This document shows positions 1 to 8,276 of a DNA stretch of 64,000 nt, one piece after another (position 1 is the stretch's first letter; every line of letters begins with the position of its first letter). The notes under the pieces were generated by a model. It searched no databases. It worked only from the letters and a program-made list of their open reading frames with translations, and was not told where the DNA came from. Both the position numbers and the translations under genes were made by a program. Source of the DNA: CAVROP01 sp050008495 (GTDB taxonomy: Bacteria; Acidobacteriota; Terriglobia; UBA7540); assembly GCA_050008495.1 (NCBI GenBank), contig JBEKMN010000010.1:12445-76444 (forward strand). The letters run 5' to 3'.

Positions 1-567
1 ACCGATCCCTTCAAGGTGACGAAAGGGGATGAGGCTGATATCGTTTTGATAAGCCACGAGCATTTCGACCACCTCAGTCTGGAAGACCTTCAAAAGGTGA
101 CCTCCGCCAAAACAACTCTTGTGGCCAGCTTAAGTTGCAAAGGTGGACTGAAGCAAGTGAAGGCGAAGGAAACGAAATTTCTCGAACCGGGAGGAAAGGT
201 CAGCGTCGATAAGGTCGAAATCGAAGCTGTTCCCGCTTACAACCTGAACAAGTTCCGCGAGCCGGGAAAGCCATTCCACCCCAAAGACGACAAGAAGCTG
301 GGATTCATAATCACGATGGACGGGACGCGCGTCTATTTCGCCGGCGATACCGACTTCATACCGGAGATGAAATCCATTCAGTGTGATATTGCACTTCTCC
401 CAGTCTCCGGCACCTATGTGATGACGGCAGAGGAAGCGGCCGAGGCGGCCAAGGCGCTCAAGCCAAAAATCGCCGTCCCCATGCATTACGCCGCGATCGT
501 GGGCAGCGACGCTGATGCCCAGCGATTCAAATCTCTGGTGAAGAACTGCCAGGTGGAGATTATTTAA
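1..567 (+). CDS. Metallo-beta-lactamase-fold hydrolase (5' end missing)
   Basis: The reading frame is open from base 1, so the true start lies upstream of the window and only the C-terminal 188 residues are present. It contains the zinc-binding motif HEHFDH at residues 19-24 of the visible part, a later GDTD aspartate typical of the bridging ligand, and a terminal PMHYA histidine. This order fits the UlaG/YfiM-like branch (COG2220, UPF0173-type) of small metal-dependent hydrolases, usually cytoplasmic and of unknown substrate. No signal peptide can be judged because the N-terminus is absent. The stop is TAA at 565-567, followed by a GC-rich palindromic repeat. Confidence 0.85.
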   Translation, partial: TDPFKVTKGDEADIVLISHEHFDHLSLEDLQKVTSAKTTLVASLSCKGGLKQVKAKETKFLEPGGKVSVDKVEIEAVPAYNLNKFREPGKPFHPKDDKKLGFIITMDGTRVYFAGDTDFIPEMKSIQCDIALLPVSGTYVMTAEEAAEAAKALKPKIAVPMHYAAIVGSDADAQRFKSLVKNCQVEII

Positions 568-603
568 CCCGAGTTCCGAAGTTGCGAGGCTCCAAGGGAA
601 GAA

Positions 604-748
604 CCCCTCACCCGGCTCGCTACTCTCGCCACCCTCTCCCCAAGGGAGAGGGCCATCAACGACGATTGTTTTTAGCCCCCTCCCGTAGGGAGAGGGTGCC
701 CCGATCCGGCGCATTCATCAGCCGGAGCGGGACGGGTGAGGGGTTTCT
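604..748. repeat. Palindromic CCCTCTCCC-type intergenic repeat
   Basis: Inverted copies of CCCTCACCCG / CGGGTGAGGGG frame two further blocks, CCCTCTCCC and GGGAGAGGG, giving a nested palindrome of about 145 bp between the convergent ends of two genes. A shorter relative (ACCCTCTCCCCTGGGAGGGG) is at about 9004-9024. No coding content is seen. Confidence 0.6.
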
Positions 749-767
749 TTCTATCTTCCCAGTCAAC

Positions 768-1793
768 CTATGGTTTTTCCGCCGCCCAGGCAAGTCCATC
801 GGCATCCGGCCCCGCAGCAATCAACTTATCCACGGCCCACGTTTTCAAATTGACCACCGCAATCTTCCCGGCGGCCTGGCAGGACACGTAAGCCACCTCT
901 CCGTCGGGTCTCACCAGGATTTCCTGAGGCATCTTGCCCACCGCAACGGTTCTGGCAATTTTCATCGTCTCTATATCGAGCACGCCGATTTTGTTGGCAT
1001 CTGGAAGTGTGATCAAAAGCCAGCGTCCATCCGGCGTTGCAGCCGTCCCGTAAGCCACGGTGGGAAGGCTCACCCATGTCTTTAGCGTGTTTGTTGAGGT
1101 GTCAATCACTGCCAGGCGGGGTGCGGTCTGGTCCGCGGTGAAAGCCCAGCGGTCGTCGGGGGACAGCGCAATCCGCTGAGTCTGGGACGAGATGGGAATA
1201 ATGGCCAGGGTTTTCTTGGCCACCAGGTCAATGGCGGAAACCGTTCCCGGTCCCACATTGGCCGTGTAGCCGCGTTGTCCGTCCTGCGTAATGGCCAACA
1301 TGTGCGATTCGCGCTGCCCGGTGGGAATGGAGGAAACGATTCGCAGGCTCTTCGGGTCGATGACGGTTATGGAATTGGCAAGCTCCGTGGTGATGTAAAG
1401 CAGGCCGTTCTTGGGACCGAAGACCGCGCAGTGCGGACGCAGTGGCTTGTCGAAGTCCAGCGTCCTAACCACGCGACGACTGGCGAGGTCGATCACGGCC
1501 ATGGTGCGGCCGTCCGTGCCGGGCCTGCCCACGCCGGAATTGCCGTAAATCGGGACATAAGCCGTCCGCCCATCGGGCGAGGCAACAACTTCATGGCCGG
1601 TGATTCCTCCTTCCGGAACTTCCGCCACTTCTCGGCCTCCCTCTGGATCGATAATCCCCAGCGTTTGATTGCCTTTGTTGGCCACCAAGAGAAGGCCGCG
1701 AGAGGGCGGCGTTTCAGTTTCCGATGAAACCAGCAACGGCGCCAGGAGACCAATGCAAACCACGCCGAGCACCTTCAAAACAGGCCATCCCAT
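768..1793 (-). CDS. Exported YVTN-type beta-propeller protein
   Basis: A 341-residue protein with a hydrophobic signal peptide (about residues 1-24), so likely periplasmic or exported. The body has about seven repeats of the pattern 'xxxVIDxxxxxVxxxIxxG' (for example VIDLASRRVV, VIDPKSLRIV, AIDLVAKKTL, VIDTSTNTLK, VLDIETMKIA, VVNLKTWAVD), consistent with a seven-bladed 40-residue YVTN propeller. Such domains bind ligands or proteins and the specific role cannot be read from sequence. A GGAGGG ribosome site lies 6-11 bases before the ATG. It converges on the truncated hydrolase and is divergent from the small HicB-like gene. Confidence 0.8.
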   Translation of the reverse strand: MGWPVLKVLGVVCIGLLAPLLVSSETETPPSRGLLLVANKGNQTLGIIDPEGGREVAEVPEGGITGHEVVASPDGRTAYVPIYGNSGVGRPGTDGRTMAVIDLASRRVVRTLDFDKPLRPHCAVFGPKNGLLYITTELANSITVIDPKSLRIVSSIPTGQRESHMLAITQDGQRGYTANVGPGTVSAIDLVAKKTLAIIPISSQTQRIALSPDDRWAFTADQTAPRLAVIDTSTNTLKTWVSLPTVAYGTAATPDGRWLLITLPDANKIGVLDIETMKIARTVAVGKMPQEILVRPDGEVAYVSCQAAGKIAVVNLKTWAVDKLIAAGPDADGLAWAAEKP

Positions 1794-1913
1794 AGCACCC
1801 TCCAGCTCTTAGAATTACTCTCAGAATACTCTCAAGCCCTACCCCTATCGTACCATACCTGGCTGTTGGACCTGCTGCTTTAGCTGCTGCACCAATCGAG
1901 GCCATGACTTCGT

Positions 1914-1943
1914 TTGTCGTCTGCTCGGTAAAGCGGGTATACT
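1914..1943 (+). promoter_or_regulatory. Sigma-70-type promoter for the HicB-like gene
   Basis: TTGTCG at 1914-1919 and TATACT at 1938-1943 are separated by 18 bases. The -10 box ends only six bases before the ATG at 1950, so the transcript would start at or next to the start codon (leaderless). No Shine-Dalgarno sequence is visible. Confidence 0.5.
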
Positions 1944-1949
1944 TTGGTC

Positions 1950-2117
1950 ATGCAACGCCTGACACTTCCGATTATTGTGGAAGGCGATGAAGACGGCTAT
2001 TTCGTCGATTGCCCCCCGCTCCAGGGCTGTTACGGCCATGGGGCAACCTACGAAGAGGCAATCGCGAACATCAAAGACGCCATCCAGTTACACCTCGAAG
2101 ATCGCTTGGCTCGGTAA
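1950..2117 (+). CDS. Orphan HicB-like antitoxin-fold protein (55 aa)
   Basis: A 55-residue product beginning MQRLTLPIIVEGDEDGYFV. It has the HicB partial-RNase-H signature: an EGDEDGYFVDCPPLQGCYGHG strand-turn region around residues 11-31 followed by a TYEEAIANIKDAIQLHL helix. HicB normally neutralises the mRNA interferase HicA and often carries a C-terminal DNA-binding domain. That domain is absent here, and no HicA-like gene (small, with a conserved histidine in a dsRBD fold) is found on either side. It may be a solitary regulator or a relic. The next gene, on the other strand, ends 22 bp downstream. Confidence 0.75.
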   Translation: MQRLTLPIIVEGDEDGYFVDCPPLQGCYGHGATYEEAIANIKDAIQLHLEDRLAR

Positions 2118-2139
2118 ATTTCGAGCTTCACTCGAAAGG

Positions 2140-2490
2140 CTAAAGGTCCGTTCGGGAAGTTTGCCGGGCAAGATCGCACTGCGGGCACGAGCACAGGTTG
2201 CGCAGGTAATCGAAGGAATAAATTCCTGTGGAGTGGCCATCGTTCCAATAGATCTGGAGGGCGTAACGTCCGACCAGTTCCGCGCGCTCTGGCTTCAACG
2301 GCTTGACGCCGAGCATGGGCAGCAAGCTCGAAGGGCGGTCATGCGCCTCGCCTCCCTCGGTGCAAGTTGCGCATGGACAACGCTCGCGGAGGCTGCGGTA
2401 CGAATACACGCTGGCATGACCGTCCGCCCAGAGGATAGAAAGCGTGTCGTTCCCGGCGTCGAGTTTGATTTTGGTTGGGAGGTGGGGCAT
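2140..2490 (-). CDS. DUF971 domain protein (Mrp-associated)
   Basis: A 116-residue protein from ATG at 2490. The frame extends 21 codons upstream, but that extension translates the heptamer repeat array at 2501-2529 and is not expected to be coding. The DUF971 fold (N-terminal domain of gamma-butyrobetaine hydroxylase) is indicated by the two similar halves LSILWADGHASVYSYRSLR and LQIYWNDGHSTGIYSFDYLR. Paired cysteines (CPCATC and CSCPQC) suggest metal or Fe-S handling. It follows mrp on the same strand, and DUF971 is commonly adjacent or fused to Mrp, so a role in Fe-S protein maturation is likely by context. Confidence 0.8.
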   Translation of the reverse strand: MPHLPTKIKLDAGNDTLSILWADGHASVYSYRSLRERCPCATCTEGGEAHDRPSSLLPMLGVKPLKPERAELVGRYALQIYWNDGHSTGIYSFDYLRNLCSCPQCDLARQTSRTDL

Positions 2491-2500
2491 AGGATAAAGA

Positions 2501-2600
2501 GTCCGTTGTCCGTTGTCGTTTGTCCGTTGCACCCATATGTCGGGGAGTCGCAACTAACGACGGACGACTGACCACGGACAACGGACCACTGACGACTGAC
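2501..2600. repeat. Heptamer-array inverted element, mrp-DUF971 gap
   Basis: The left arm (2501-2529) is four 7-bp units of the GTCCGTT type. The right arm (2558-2600) is the inverted form with ACGGAC/ACTGAC units at 7-bp spacing. The core is about 28 bp. The element ends seven bases from the mrp stop codon and fills the gap between the two genes. Confidence 0.75.
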
Positions 2601-2607
2601 CTGCTGT

Positions 2608-3657
2608 TTACTCGATGCTGATCGCCTGCTGATGGGCCAAGCTCACCTGTTCCGCGAGGGCTGCCGCGACCTGCTGGAAGGCTTTTCCGTTCGCTGTCTC
2701 TCCGTCCAATGCGGCAGGTCTGCCCTTGTCGCTTTGCACTCGGATGACCGGGTCGAGAGGGATCTCACCAAGAAAAGGCAAGCCAAGCCTGCGGGCCGCT
2801 TCCCGGGCGCCGCCGTGGCCAAAGATATCCTCTCGCTGGCCGCAGTGCGGGCAGACAAAGTAGCTCATGTTCTCAACAATCCCGAGCACGGGGACGTTGA
2901 GCTTTTGGAACATGGCGATGGCTTTCGACGCCACCGTGAGCGCCAGATCCTGCGGCGTGGAAACAATCACTGCTCCAGTCAACGGGATGGTCTGCGACAA
3001 GCTCAACTGAATGTCTCCCGTCCCCGGCGGCAGGTCCATGAGGAGATAATCCAGCTCACCCCAGCGCACGTCGCCCAGGAATTGTTGGATGGTCTTGTGG
3101 AGCATGGGGCCGCGCCAGATCACGGCTTCATCCTTGGGCAGGAAATACGCCATCGAGATGAGCTTGACGCCATAGGCGATGGGAGGTTCGATCTTGCCTT
3201 CCACAACGTGCGGCTGCTCTCCGCCGCCCATCAAGGCGGGGACACTCGGCCCGTAAACGTCCGTGTCCATCAGGCCCACCCGGGCCCCCGCGCGCTCCAG
3301 CGCCACAGCCAGGTTGGCCGCTACCGTCGACTTGCCCACGCCGCCTTTGCCGCTCGCCACCGCCACCGTGCTTTTAACCATCGGGATCAGGTTCGACTTC
3401 CCCGGCTGCAAGGACGGGGCCGGATCGATCACCCGCACTTCCACGTCCGCCACGCCCAGCCCGTGAACGATTTCCTTCATGCTGGCCAGCAGTTGGCTCC
3501 TGGCGGGGCTGGCCGTCTGCATTAATATGCTGACTCGTCGATCCCCCACTTCGATGTCCTTGATGTACCCGAGCGACACGACATCCTTCTGCCGGTGCGG
3601 ATCCTCAACCGCCTTCAAGGCGTTCAGAACGTCCTGCGGGCTTAGGTCTTTAGGCAC
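2608..3657 (-). CDS. apbC: Mrp/ApbC-type Fe-S cluster carrier ATPase
   Basis: A 349-residue cytoplasmic protein. Residues 1-80 form the MIP18/DUF59 domain (ALKAVEDPHRQKDVVSLGYI). Residues 95-340 form the deviant P-loop NTPase with GKGGVGKS at 103-110, DTDVYGPS at 131-138 and DLPPGTGD at 208-215. The CPHC pair at about 269-272 provides the cysteines that bridge a 4Fe-4S cluster in the dimer. The family binds and transfers Fe-S clusters to apo-proteins. The start is GTG at 3657, preceded by GAGGAG. The DUF971 gene follows on the same strand after a repeat element, suggesting one transcription unit. Confidence 0.93.
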   Translation of the reverse strand: MPKDLSPQDVLNALKAVEDPHRQKDVVSLGYIKDIEVGDRRVSILMQTASPARSQLLASMKEIVHGLGVADVEVRVIDPAPSLQPGKSNLIPMVKSTVAVASGKGGVGKSTVAANLAVALERAGARVGLMDTDVYGPSVPALMGGGEQPHVVEGKIEPPIAYGVKLISMAYFLPKDEAVIWRGPMLHKTIQQFLGDVRWGELDYLLMDLPPGTGDIQLSLSQTIPLTGAVIVSTPQDLALTVASKAIAMFQKLNVPVLGIVENMSYFVCPHCGQREDIFGHGGAREAARRLGLPFLGEIPLDPVIRVQSDKGRPAALDGETANGKAFQQVAAALAEQVSLAHQQAISIE

Positions 3658-3712
3658 AGTAGCTCCTCATCAGCGCTTCTATTCAACTCTCAATTATACA
3701 TGTTCGCGCGCG

Positions 3713-3745
3713 TTGGTAGGGGCGGTTCGCGAACCGCCCCTACCT
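3713..3745. repeat. GTAGGGGC-type palindrome
   Basis: GGTAGGGGCGGTTCGCG is followed directly by its inverse CGAACCGCCCCTACC, a near-perfect hairpin of about 15-bp stem in the divergent gap between mrp and the permease gene. It is one of at least seven related units in the window (see 11138, 15879, 39683, 52922, 60254, 61040). Confidence 0.7.
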
Positions 3746-3852
3746 CCGCCGCGAAGATCGCAGTTGACCAGGAACGCACAATTCCTCTATTGTCTCCCAA
3801 GCGCAAAATCAGGCAACATATTAGGGATTCCCGCCCACGTGGGAATGGCTCT

Positions 3853-5208
3853 ATGAACCTCGGCAAACCTGGAACAGCGCCGCCCGTCGCCGTCGCGGAG
3901 CAGCCTCAATTGCTGCGTGCCCTGGGCTTATGGGAAACCACGGCGATTGTCATGGGGATCATGATTGGGTCCGCCATCTTTATCGTTCCGGCGGAAGTGA
4001 CTCGGGAAGTCGGCAGCGAACGCGCTGCCCTGGGCGTTTGGATCATCTCCGGAATCCTCAGCCTGTTCGGGGCGCTATCGTTCGCGGAACTGGCCTCGAT
4101 GTTTCCCCAGGCCGGTGGCCAGTACGTCTATCTTCGCGAGGCTTACGGGCATCTGGTGAGCTTCCTCTGCGGCTGGACGTTTTTCCTGGCGGTGCAGTCG
4201 GGCGGTATATCGACCGTCGCCGTGGGATTCGCGCAATATCTTGCCGACTTCTTTCCGATCAATCCCGTGCAGCAGAAGCTGGCGGGAAGCCTCGCCATCG
4301 TGGTTCTGACCGCCATTAACTATCGCGGTGTGCGCGAGGCGGGTTGGCTCCAGTCCGTCCTGACCGGGGCCAAGGTCGGTGCGATGGTGGCCCTGGTGGC
4401 GCTGGGCTTCGCGCTGGTGCACGGTCATCCCGTGGGTGGCGTCGTGAAACTGCCCACGCCGGCCGGTTGGGGGTTTCTCTCTTCCTTTGGAGTCGCCATG
4501 GTCGCAGCCCTCTGGGCCTACGACGGCTGGAACAATGGCACGTTTGCGGCCGACGAAGTCAAGAACCCCGAACGCAACATCCCCTTGGGCCTTATGCTGG
4601 GCACCGGCGCGGTCGTGGTGATTTACATTCTCGTGAACCTCGTTTACTACCACGTGCTGCCGCTCGTGACCGTGGCTCAATCGCCGCGCGTCGCCGCGGA
4701 GGCCGGAACGCGCCTTTTCGGGCGAAGCGGCGCCCATTGGGTGTCGCTCGCCATCATCGTGGCGATGTTGGGCTGCGTGAATGGAATGATCCTGGCAGGT
4801 GCTCGAGTTTATTATGCCATGGCGCGCGACGGCCTCTTTTTCCGCTGGTGCGGCAACGTTCACCCCAGATTTCACACTCCGCATCTCTCTTTGCTCTTCC
4901 AGGCTGCCTGGGCAATCCTCCTCGTGCTGCTGGGAACTTACGAGCAGCTCTTCACCTTCGTAATCTTTGCAGGTTGGATCTTCTACGCGCTGGCAGCGCT
5001 GGGGGTTATCATCCTGCGCCACAGTCAACCAAACCTGCCGCGCCCCTATCGCGTCTCCGGCTATCCCTTGGTTCCTGCGATTTTCGTGCTGGCCGCTGCG
5101 GTTTTTATCTTGAACACCATTCTCGCTCGCCCGTTCGAGTCCGGCATCGGCGCCGGCATTGTAGCGCTGGGGATCCCGGCTTACCTGATTTGGAGAAAAG
5201 GGGCCTGA
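3853..5208 (+). CDS. APC-family amino-acid permease
   Basis: A 451-residue integral membrane protein from ATG 3853. The longer frame back to 3700 reads through a palindromic repeat and is rejected. TM1 carries the APC-family unwound substrate-binding motif in VMGIMIGSAIFIVP, followed by about 11 more hydrophobic segments (for example LAIVVLTAINYRGVREAG, VAALWAYDGWNNGTF, VSLAIIVAMLGCVNGMIL). YDGWN around TM6 is typical of the LAT/SteT-like branch that exchanges or takes up amino acids. The substrate is not predictable. The ribosome site is weak. Monocistronic: mrp is divergent and the TPR gene convergent. Confidence 0.88.
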   Translation: MNLGKPGTAPPVAVAEQPQLLRALGLWETTAIVMGIMIGSAIFIVPAEVTREVGSERAALGVWIISGILSLFGALSFAELASMFPQAGGQYVYLREAYGHLVSFLCGWTFFLAVQSGGISTVAVGFAQYLADFFPINPVQQKLAGSLAIVVLTAINYRGVREAGWLQSVLTGAKVGAMVALVALGFALVHGHPVGGVVKLPTPAGWGFLSSFGVAMVAALWAYDGWNNGTFAADEVKNPERNIPLGLMLGTGAVVVIYILVNLVYYHVLPLVTVAQSPRVAAEAGTRLFGRSGAHWVSLAIIVAMLGCVNGMILAGARVYYAMARDGLFFRWCGNVHPRFHTPHLSLLFQAAWAILLVLLGTYEQLFTFVIFAGWIFYALAALGVIILRHSQPNLPRPYRVSGYPLVPAIFVLAAAVFILNTILARPFESGIGAGIVALGIPAYLIWRKGA

Positions 5209-5221
5209 CGCGCGGCTTCAG

Positions 5222-5275
5222 TTGTGGTGCGGGCGTCTCGCCCGCTGTCGCGCGGGCATCATGCCCGCGCTGAGA
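5222..5275. repeat. GGTGCGGGCGTCTCGCCCGC-type repeat
   Basis: A short hairpin unit starting TTGTGGTGCGGGCGTCTCGC, followed by a second small hairpin GCGGGCATCATGCCCGC. A close copy is at 49459-49582. It lies just after the permease stop codon. Confidence 0.6.
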
Positions 5276-5300
5276 TTTTCTGCACTTGGTCTTCTGCCAC

Positions 5301-5482
5301 GTGCGGCTCTGCCGCCCTGCCTTGCGGAAAGGCTCTGCCTTTCCGGCCGCGCGCAACCCAATTCCCGGTTTCTCGGCGAGGCTGCGCCTTGCCGGGTTGA
5401 GGCGCAGCCTCAACCCGGAAACGAGGCCTGCCCCCCCCCGGAAAGGCGAAGCCTTTCCGCAAGACAGGGCGGCAGAGCCGCA
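5301..5482. repeat. 182-bp long inverted repeat (cruciform/hairpin)
   Basis: Arms 5301-5346 and 5438-5482 are reverse complements over about 46 bp with roughly four mismatches. Inside lies a second perfect 11-bp inverted repeat, GAGGCTGCGCC (5378-5388) with GGCGCAGCCTC (5401-5411). It sits in the 391-bp space between the convergent permease and TPR genes, which otherwise shows only the repeat at 5222 and no gene. It could act as a bidirectional terminator or be a mobile palindromic element. Confidence 0.75.
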
Positions 5483-5599
5483 AAATGCGGGAAAGCCTGA
5501 TTATTGCGGAGGTGTGCAAACTGGAATGCAAGAAGCCGAGACGCGAGCGTCCTTCCCGCGCCGCGGCGCCGCGGCCGAGACGCCCGCGCTACCTATGCC

Positions 5600-6787
5600 T
5601 CACTCACTCGCATCCTTGGCGGCTTTCTTTACCTTCCCCAGGAGTTCGTCCGCTTGCGATTTCCACGAACTTTGCAAGGCCGCCGCCTTGCTCAGCGCTT
5701 CGATGGCGCCGTGGTGGTTGGCCGGGTAACCGGATTCATAGGCGTATCCCAAGTAATACAAGGCCTGGGCCTGCAATTCGGGATTCGCTTCCAGCAAATC
5801 CGCCGCCGTCTTGAGGTCCTCGATCGCCGGCCCCAGCTTCTTTGACTTCGACGTGGCCGCGCGCGTGAATTCAACATATCCCAGCGAAAGGTGAGCCATG
5901 CCCAGTACATTGTCCTGCGCTTGCTTGAACTGAGCGTCGGTAAGGGAGTCCGGCTTCTTCAATTGCTGCGCCAGTTCAATGGATTTCTTCGCATCCGCGA
6001 CTGCCTTATCGGGGTTGGTGCGGCCGATGGAGTAGGCGTAAGCGAGAAAACTGTAAGCATCCAGGTTGTTAGGATCTGCCGCGACGGTCTTTTCACCGTA
6101 CTCGATGGCCTTGTCCGGCTTATTCGACATCCGGTAGGCCGTGAAGTAATCGAAGTTGATCTGCCCCGCATTCTTGGCGGCGTCGTCGGGGAAGGCTTTC
6201 GCGAACTCGTCCAATCGCTCGATGCGCTTGGTGGGATCGGTCACCCGCGCGGTGAGCTGGAGATCCGCGTAGACCACGTATGCAAGCTCGTCCTTGGCCT
6301 GTGCGGCGTTCTCTTCGAGGGCTTTTTGCCAATCCGCGTCGCTGACGCTGGGGGGACGGGCGGGCTTGCTTTCCTCGGTGATCAGCCCGGGAGCCATACT
6401 GATGACGTCGAAAGCGCCATCGGTCACCTTGCCGGAGCCCACGTAGCCCTTCAACGTATTGATCGCCAGCATCACGTCTTTGTATTTCGTGGCCAAACCC
6501 TTCTCCCCGTATTCCACAACTTTGTCATAATTGTTCAGCTTCAGGTATGCCATCGTGTAATATTCATCGACGCATGGCATGAATTTGGCATCCGCGTGCG
6601 CCTGGGCATACTTATCCAGGGCCGCGATCTGTTCTTCTGGCTTCTCCGCGCCATTCACCGCCTGCATAAGCTCATCTTCCGGCGTGTTCGCCACATAGGG
6701 CAGACCAGGACAGACTTGTTGGGCTTGAAGAAGACCGGCAAAAAGCAGCAGGCCCAGAATAACCAGGGAAACAGATGTCTTGCGCAT
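5600..6787 (-). CDS. Exported TPR-repeat protein
   Basis: A 395-residue protein with a signal peptide (MRKTSVSLVILGLLLFAGLL, cleavage near QAQQ), so predicted periplasmic. The rest is helical with several TPR-like units (for example DKAIEYGEKTVAADPNNLDAY and ALYYLGYAYESGYPANHHGA). This layout is common among conserved Acidobacteriota proteins of unknown function, probably protein-protein scaffolds. A GGAGG site precedes the ATG by six bases. It converges with the permease and is divergent from the cupin gene. Confidence 0.75.
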   Translation of the reverse strand: MRKTSVSLVILGLLLFAGLLQAQQVCPGLPYVANTPEDELMQAVNGAEKPEEQIAALDKYAQAHADAKFMPCVDEYYTMAYLKLNNYDKVVEYGEKGLATKYKDVMLAINTLKGYVGSGKVTDGAFDVISMAPGLITEESKPARPPSVSDADWQKALEENAAQAKDELAYVVYADLQLTARVTDPTKRIERLDEFAKAFPDDAAKNAGQINFDYFTAYRMSNKPDKAIEYGEKTVAADPNNLDAYSFLAYAYSIGRTNPDKAVADAKKSIELAQQLKKPDSLTDAQFKQAQDNVLGMAHLSLGYVEFTRAATSKSKKLGPAIEDLKTAADLLEANPELQAQALYYLGYAYESGYPANHHGAIEALSKAAALQSSWKSQADELLGKVKKAAKDASE

Positions 6788-6879
6788 GGAATCCTCCAGT
6801 CGAATACGATATCCCGGTGTATGCTAGAACTTGATACATCAAGACGCGGAGAATTGCCAGTGAAAAATGACGGGCTCTA

Positions 6880-6954
6880 AACCACTGAGTCACTGAGTCA
6901 CAGAGAATTGATAAGAGCTGGTATTCTCAGTGCCTCTGTGTCTCTGTGGTTCAC
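6880..6954. repeat. Octamer-array inverted element
   Basis: The left arm has CACTGAGT units at 8-bp spacing (6883-6905). The right arm (6924-6954) has CTCAGTGC, CTCTGTGT and CTCTGTGG. AACCAC...GAGAA pairs with TTCTC...GTGGTT around a core of about 18 bp. It lies in the divergent gap between the TPR and cupin genes. Confidence 0.7.
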
Positions 6955-7021
6955 ACTGCCCTGAATCCCGAATCCTGCTGTAGAATAAAAGAAATCATCG
7001 AGGCTCTACGAAGGGAGCAGC

Positions 7022-7369
7022 ATGGAACTTTTTTCCTGGGAAACTGTGAAGAAGGAAGTGCTCAATGAGAAGTTGGCCCGCAAGGTCATCTCGGGCGAGA
7101 AAATCACCATGGCGCAAATCTTCCTCGCCAAGGACGGCGTGGTGCCGCTCCACCAGCACGAGAACGAGCAGATCAGTTCAATTGTGACCGGCGCCATGAG
7201 ATTTGAGATCGAGGGCAAAGAGATCGTGCTCCGCGCCGGCGACGTCCTCTTCATCCCGTCTAACGTTCCGCACCGCGTGACGGCGCTGGAGGATTCCCAG
7301 GCGCTCGACGTCTTCAGCCCCATCCGCATCGATTGGCTGACCGGCAAAGACGACTACCTGCGGCGGTAG
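7022..7369 (+). CDS. Small cupin-domain protein
   Basis: A 115-residue single-domain cupin. Cupin motif 1 is present as PLHQHENEQISSIVTGAMRFE (two histidines and a glutamate as likely metal ligands) and motif 2 as LFIPSNVPHRVTALED. No signal peptide is seen, so it is probably cytoplasmic. Such proteins bind a divalent metal and act as isomerases, dioxygenases or small-ligand sensors, and the reaction cannot be assigned. GAAGGGAG lies just before the ATG. The next gene starts eight bases after its stop on the same strand, suggesting cotranscription. Confidence 0.85.
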   Translation: MELFSWETVKKEVLNEKLARKVISGEKITMAQIFLAKDGVVPLHQHENEQISSIVTGAMRFEIEGKEIVLRAGDVLFIPSNVPHRVTALEDSQALDVFSPIRIDWLTGKDDYLRR

Positions 7370-7376
7370 GGTTCTC

Positions 7377-8276
7377 TTGAATCTGAAACAAATCATGAAG
7401 TTACTTGCCAGAGGCATCCTGATCTCGGTCGTTTCTAACCTGCTCGCTACGCAAGCTCTCCGAAACGACCACAATGTGTTGCTCCGGCGTTACCGTGAAG
7501 ACGAGAAGTTGACTTACCGTATGACAGGGATCAACGAGCGCTGGCATTATGAGATTCAAGCTGAGGGAATCGTCGAGAAGGACTCCGCTGGATTTTACTT
7601 CGAGGAGTATCGCTGGTCAAATCTGATTTCTGACGATCAGAAGGTCGAACTCCCCGCTGCCAGCCTGGATTTTCGGCAGCAGCTTACCCTTGATCCCAAT
7701 CGCCATTCCGTGTTCCCCGATCTCAGCCGGATTGACCGCAGGCTGGTCGGGCCCGCCACTGACTTCATGAACTTCTACGTTGATTTGTGGCTGGCCGAAA
7801 AGACGGAGAAGCTCGCCCATGCCGGAGATCATTTCTATCTCAAACACGGCAAGCCCAACTCATGGGCGGATGGCCGCTATGTCCTGATCGGGGAAGACTC
7901 GATCGATTTTGATCTCAGTCTCGAGGACGTCAACCAATCGGAGAACACGGCCATCATCCTCATCCATCACGTGCCGCCCGAAAAGCCGGAGGTTCAACTT
8001 CCGGCAGGCTGGATGCACAAGCCTGTGGCGGATACAGCGAATAACTGGGTCCAAGTGCAGAAGATGCAAAACGGAAGGTATCTTGCCGCGGTCGGCAAGG
8101 AAACCTTCGACGTTGAAATAAGAACGAGCCTGACCGATGGGAAGATCCTGTCAGGCAAGATAGACAATCCGGTCCAAACAATCGGGCGCGAATGCACGGA
8201 TGCCGCCTTGACTGAGTGCAGTGATCCCAAGCCCCATTCCATTAGAAGGCAAATCGCGATTCGCTTGGAACCATAG
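7377..8276 (+). CDS. Hypothetical exported protein (299 aa)
   Basis: Not recognised. The frame opens with TTG at 7377, and ATG 7395 is an alternative that would begin MKLLARGILISVVSNLLATQ, a plausible signal peptide. The mature part is mixed alpha/beta with no repeats. Motifs such as ERWHYEIQAEG and LIGEDSIDFDLSLEDVNQSE give no clear family hit by eye. The distance from the cupin stop (8 bp) suggests one operon. The start is uncertain because neither candidate has a strong ribosome site. Confidence 0.55.
   Translation: MNLKQIMKLLARGILISVVSNLLATQALRNDHNVLLRRYREDEKLTYRMTGINERWHYEIQAEGIVEKDSAGFYFEEYRWSNLISDDQKVELPAASLDFRQQLTLDPNRHSVFPDLSRIDRRLVGPATDFMNFYVDLWLAEKTEKLAHAGDHFYLKHGKPNSWADGRYVLIGEDSIDFDLSLEDVNQSENTAIILIHHVPPEKPEVQLPAGWMHKPVADTANNWVQVQKMQNGRYLAAVGKETFDVEIRTSLTDGKILSGKIDNPVQTIGRECTDAALTECSDPKPHSIRRQIAIRLEP

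Noticed and set aside
1950..2490. HicA toxin partner for the HicB-like gene
   Set aside because: No small basic frame with the HicA glycine-histidine pattern is found on either strand on either side; the downstream gene is DUF971 in the opposite direction.
3700..3852. N-terminal extension of the permease
   Set aside because: The extra 51 codons translate the GTAGGGGC hairpin and lack hydrophobic or family features; ATG 3853 directly precedes the conserved TM1 region.
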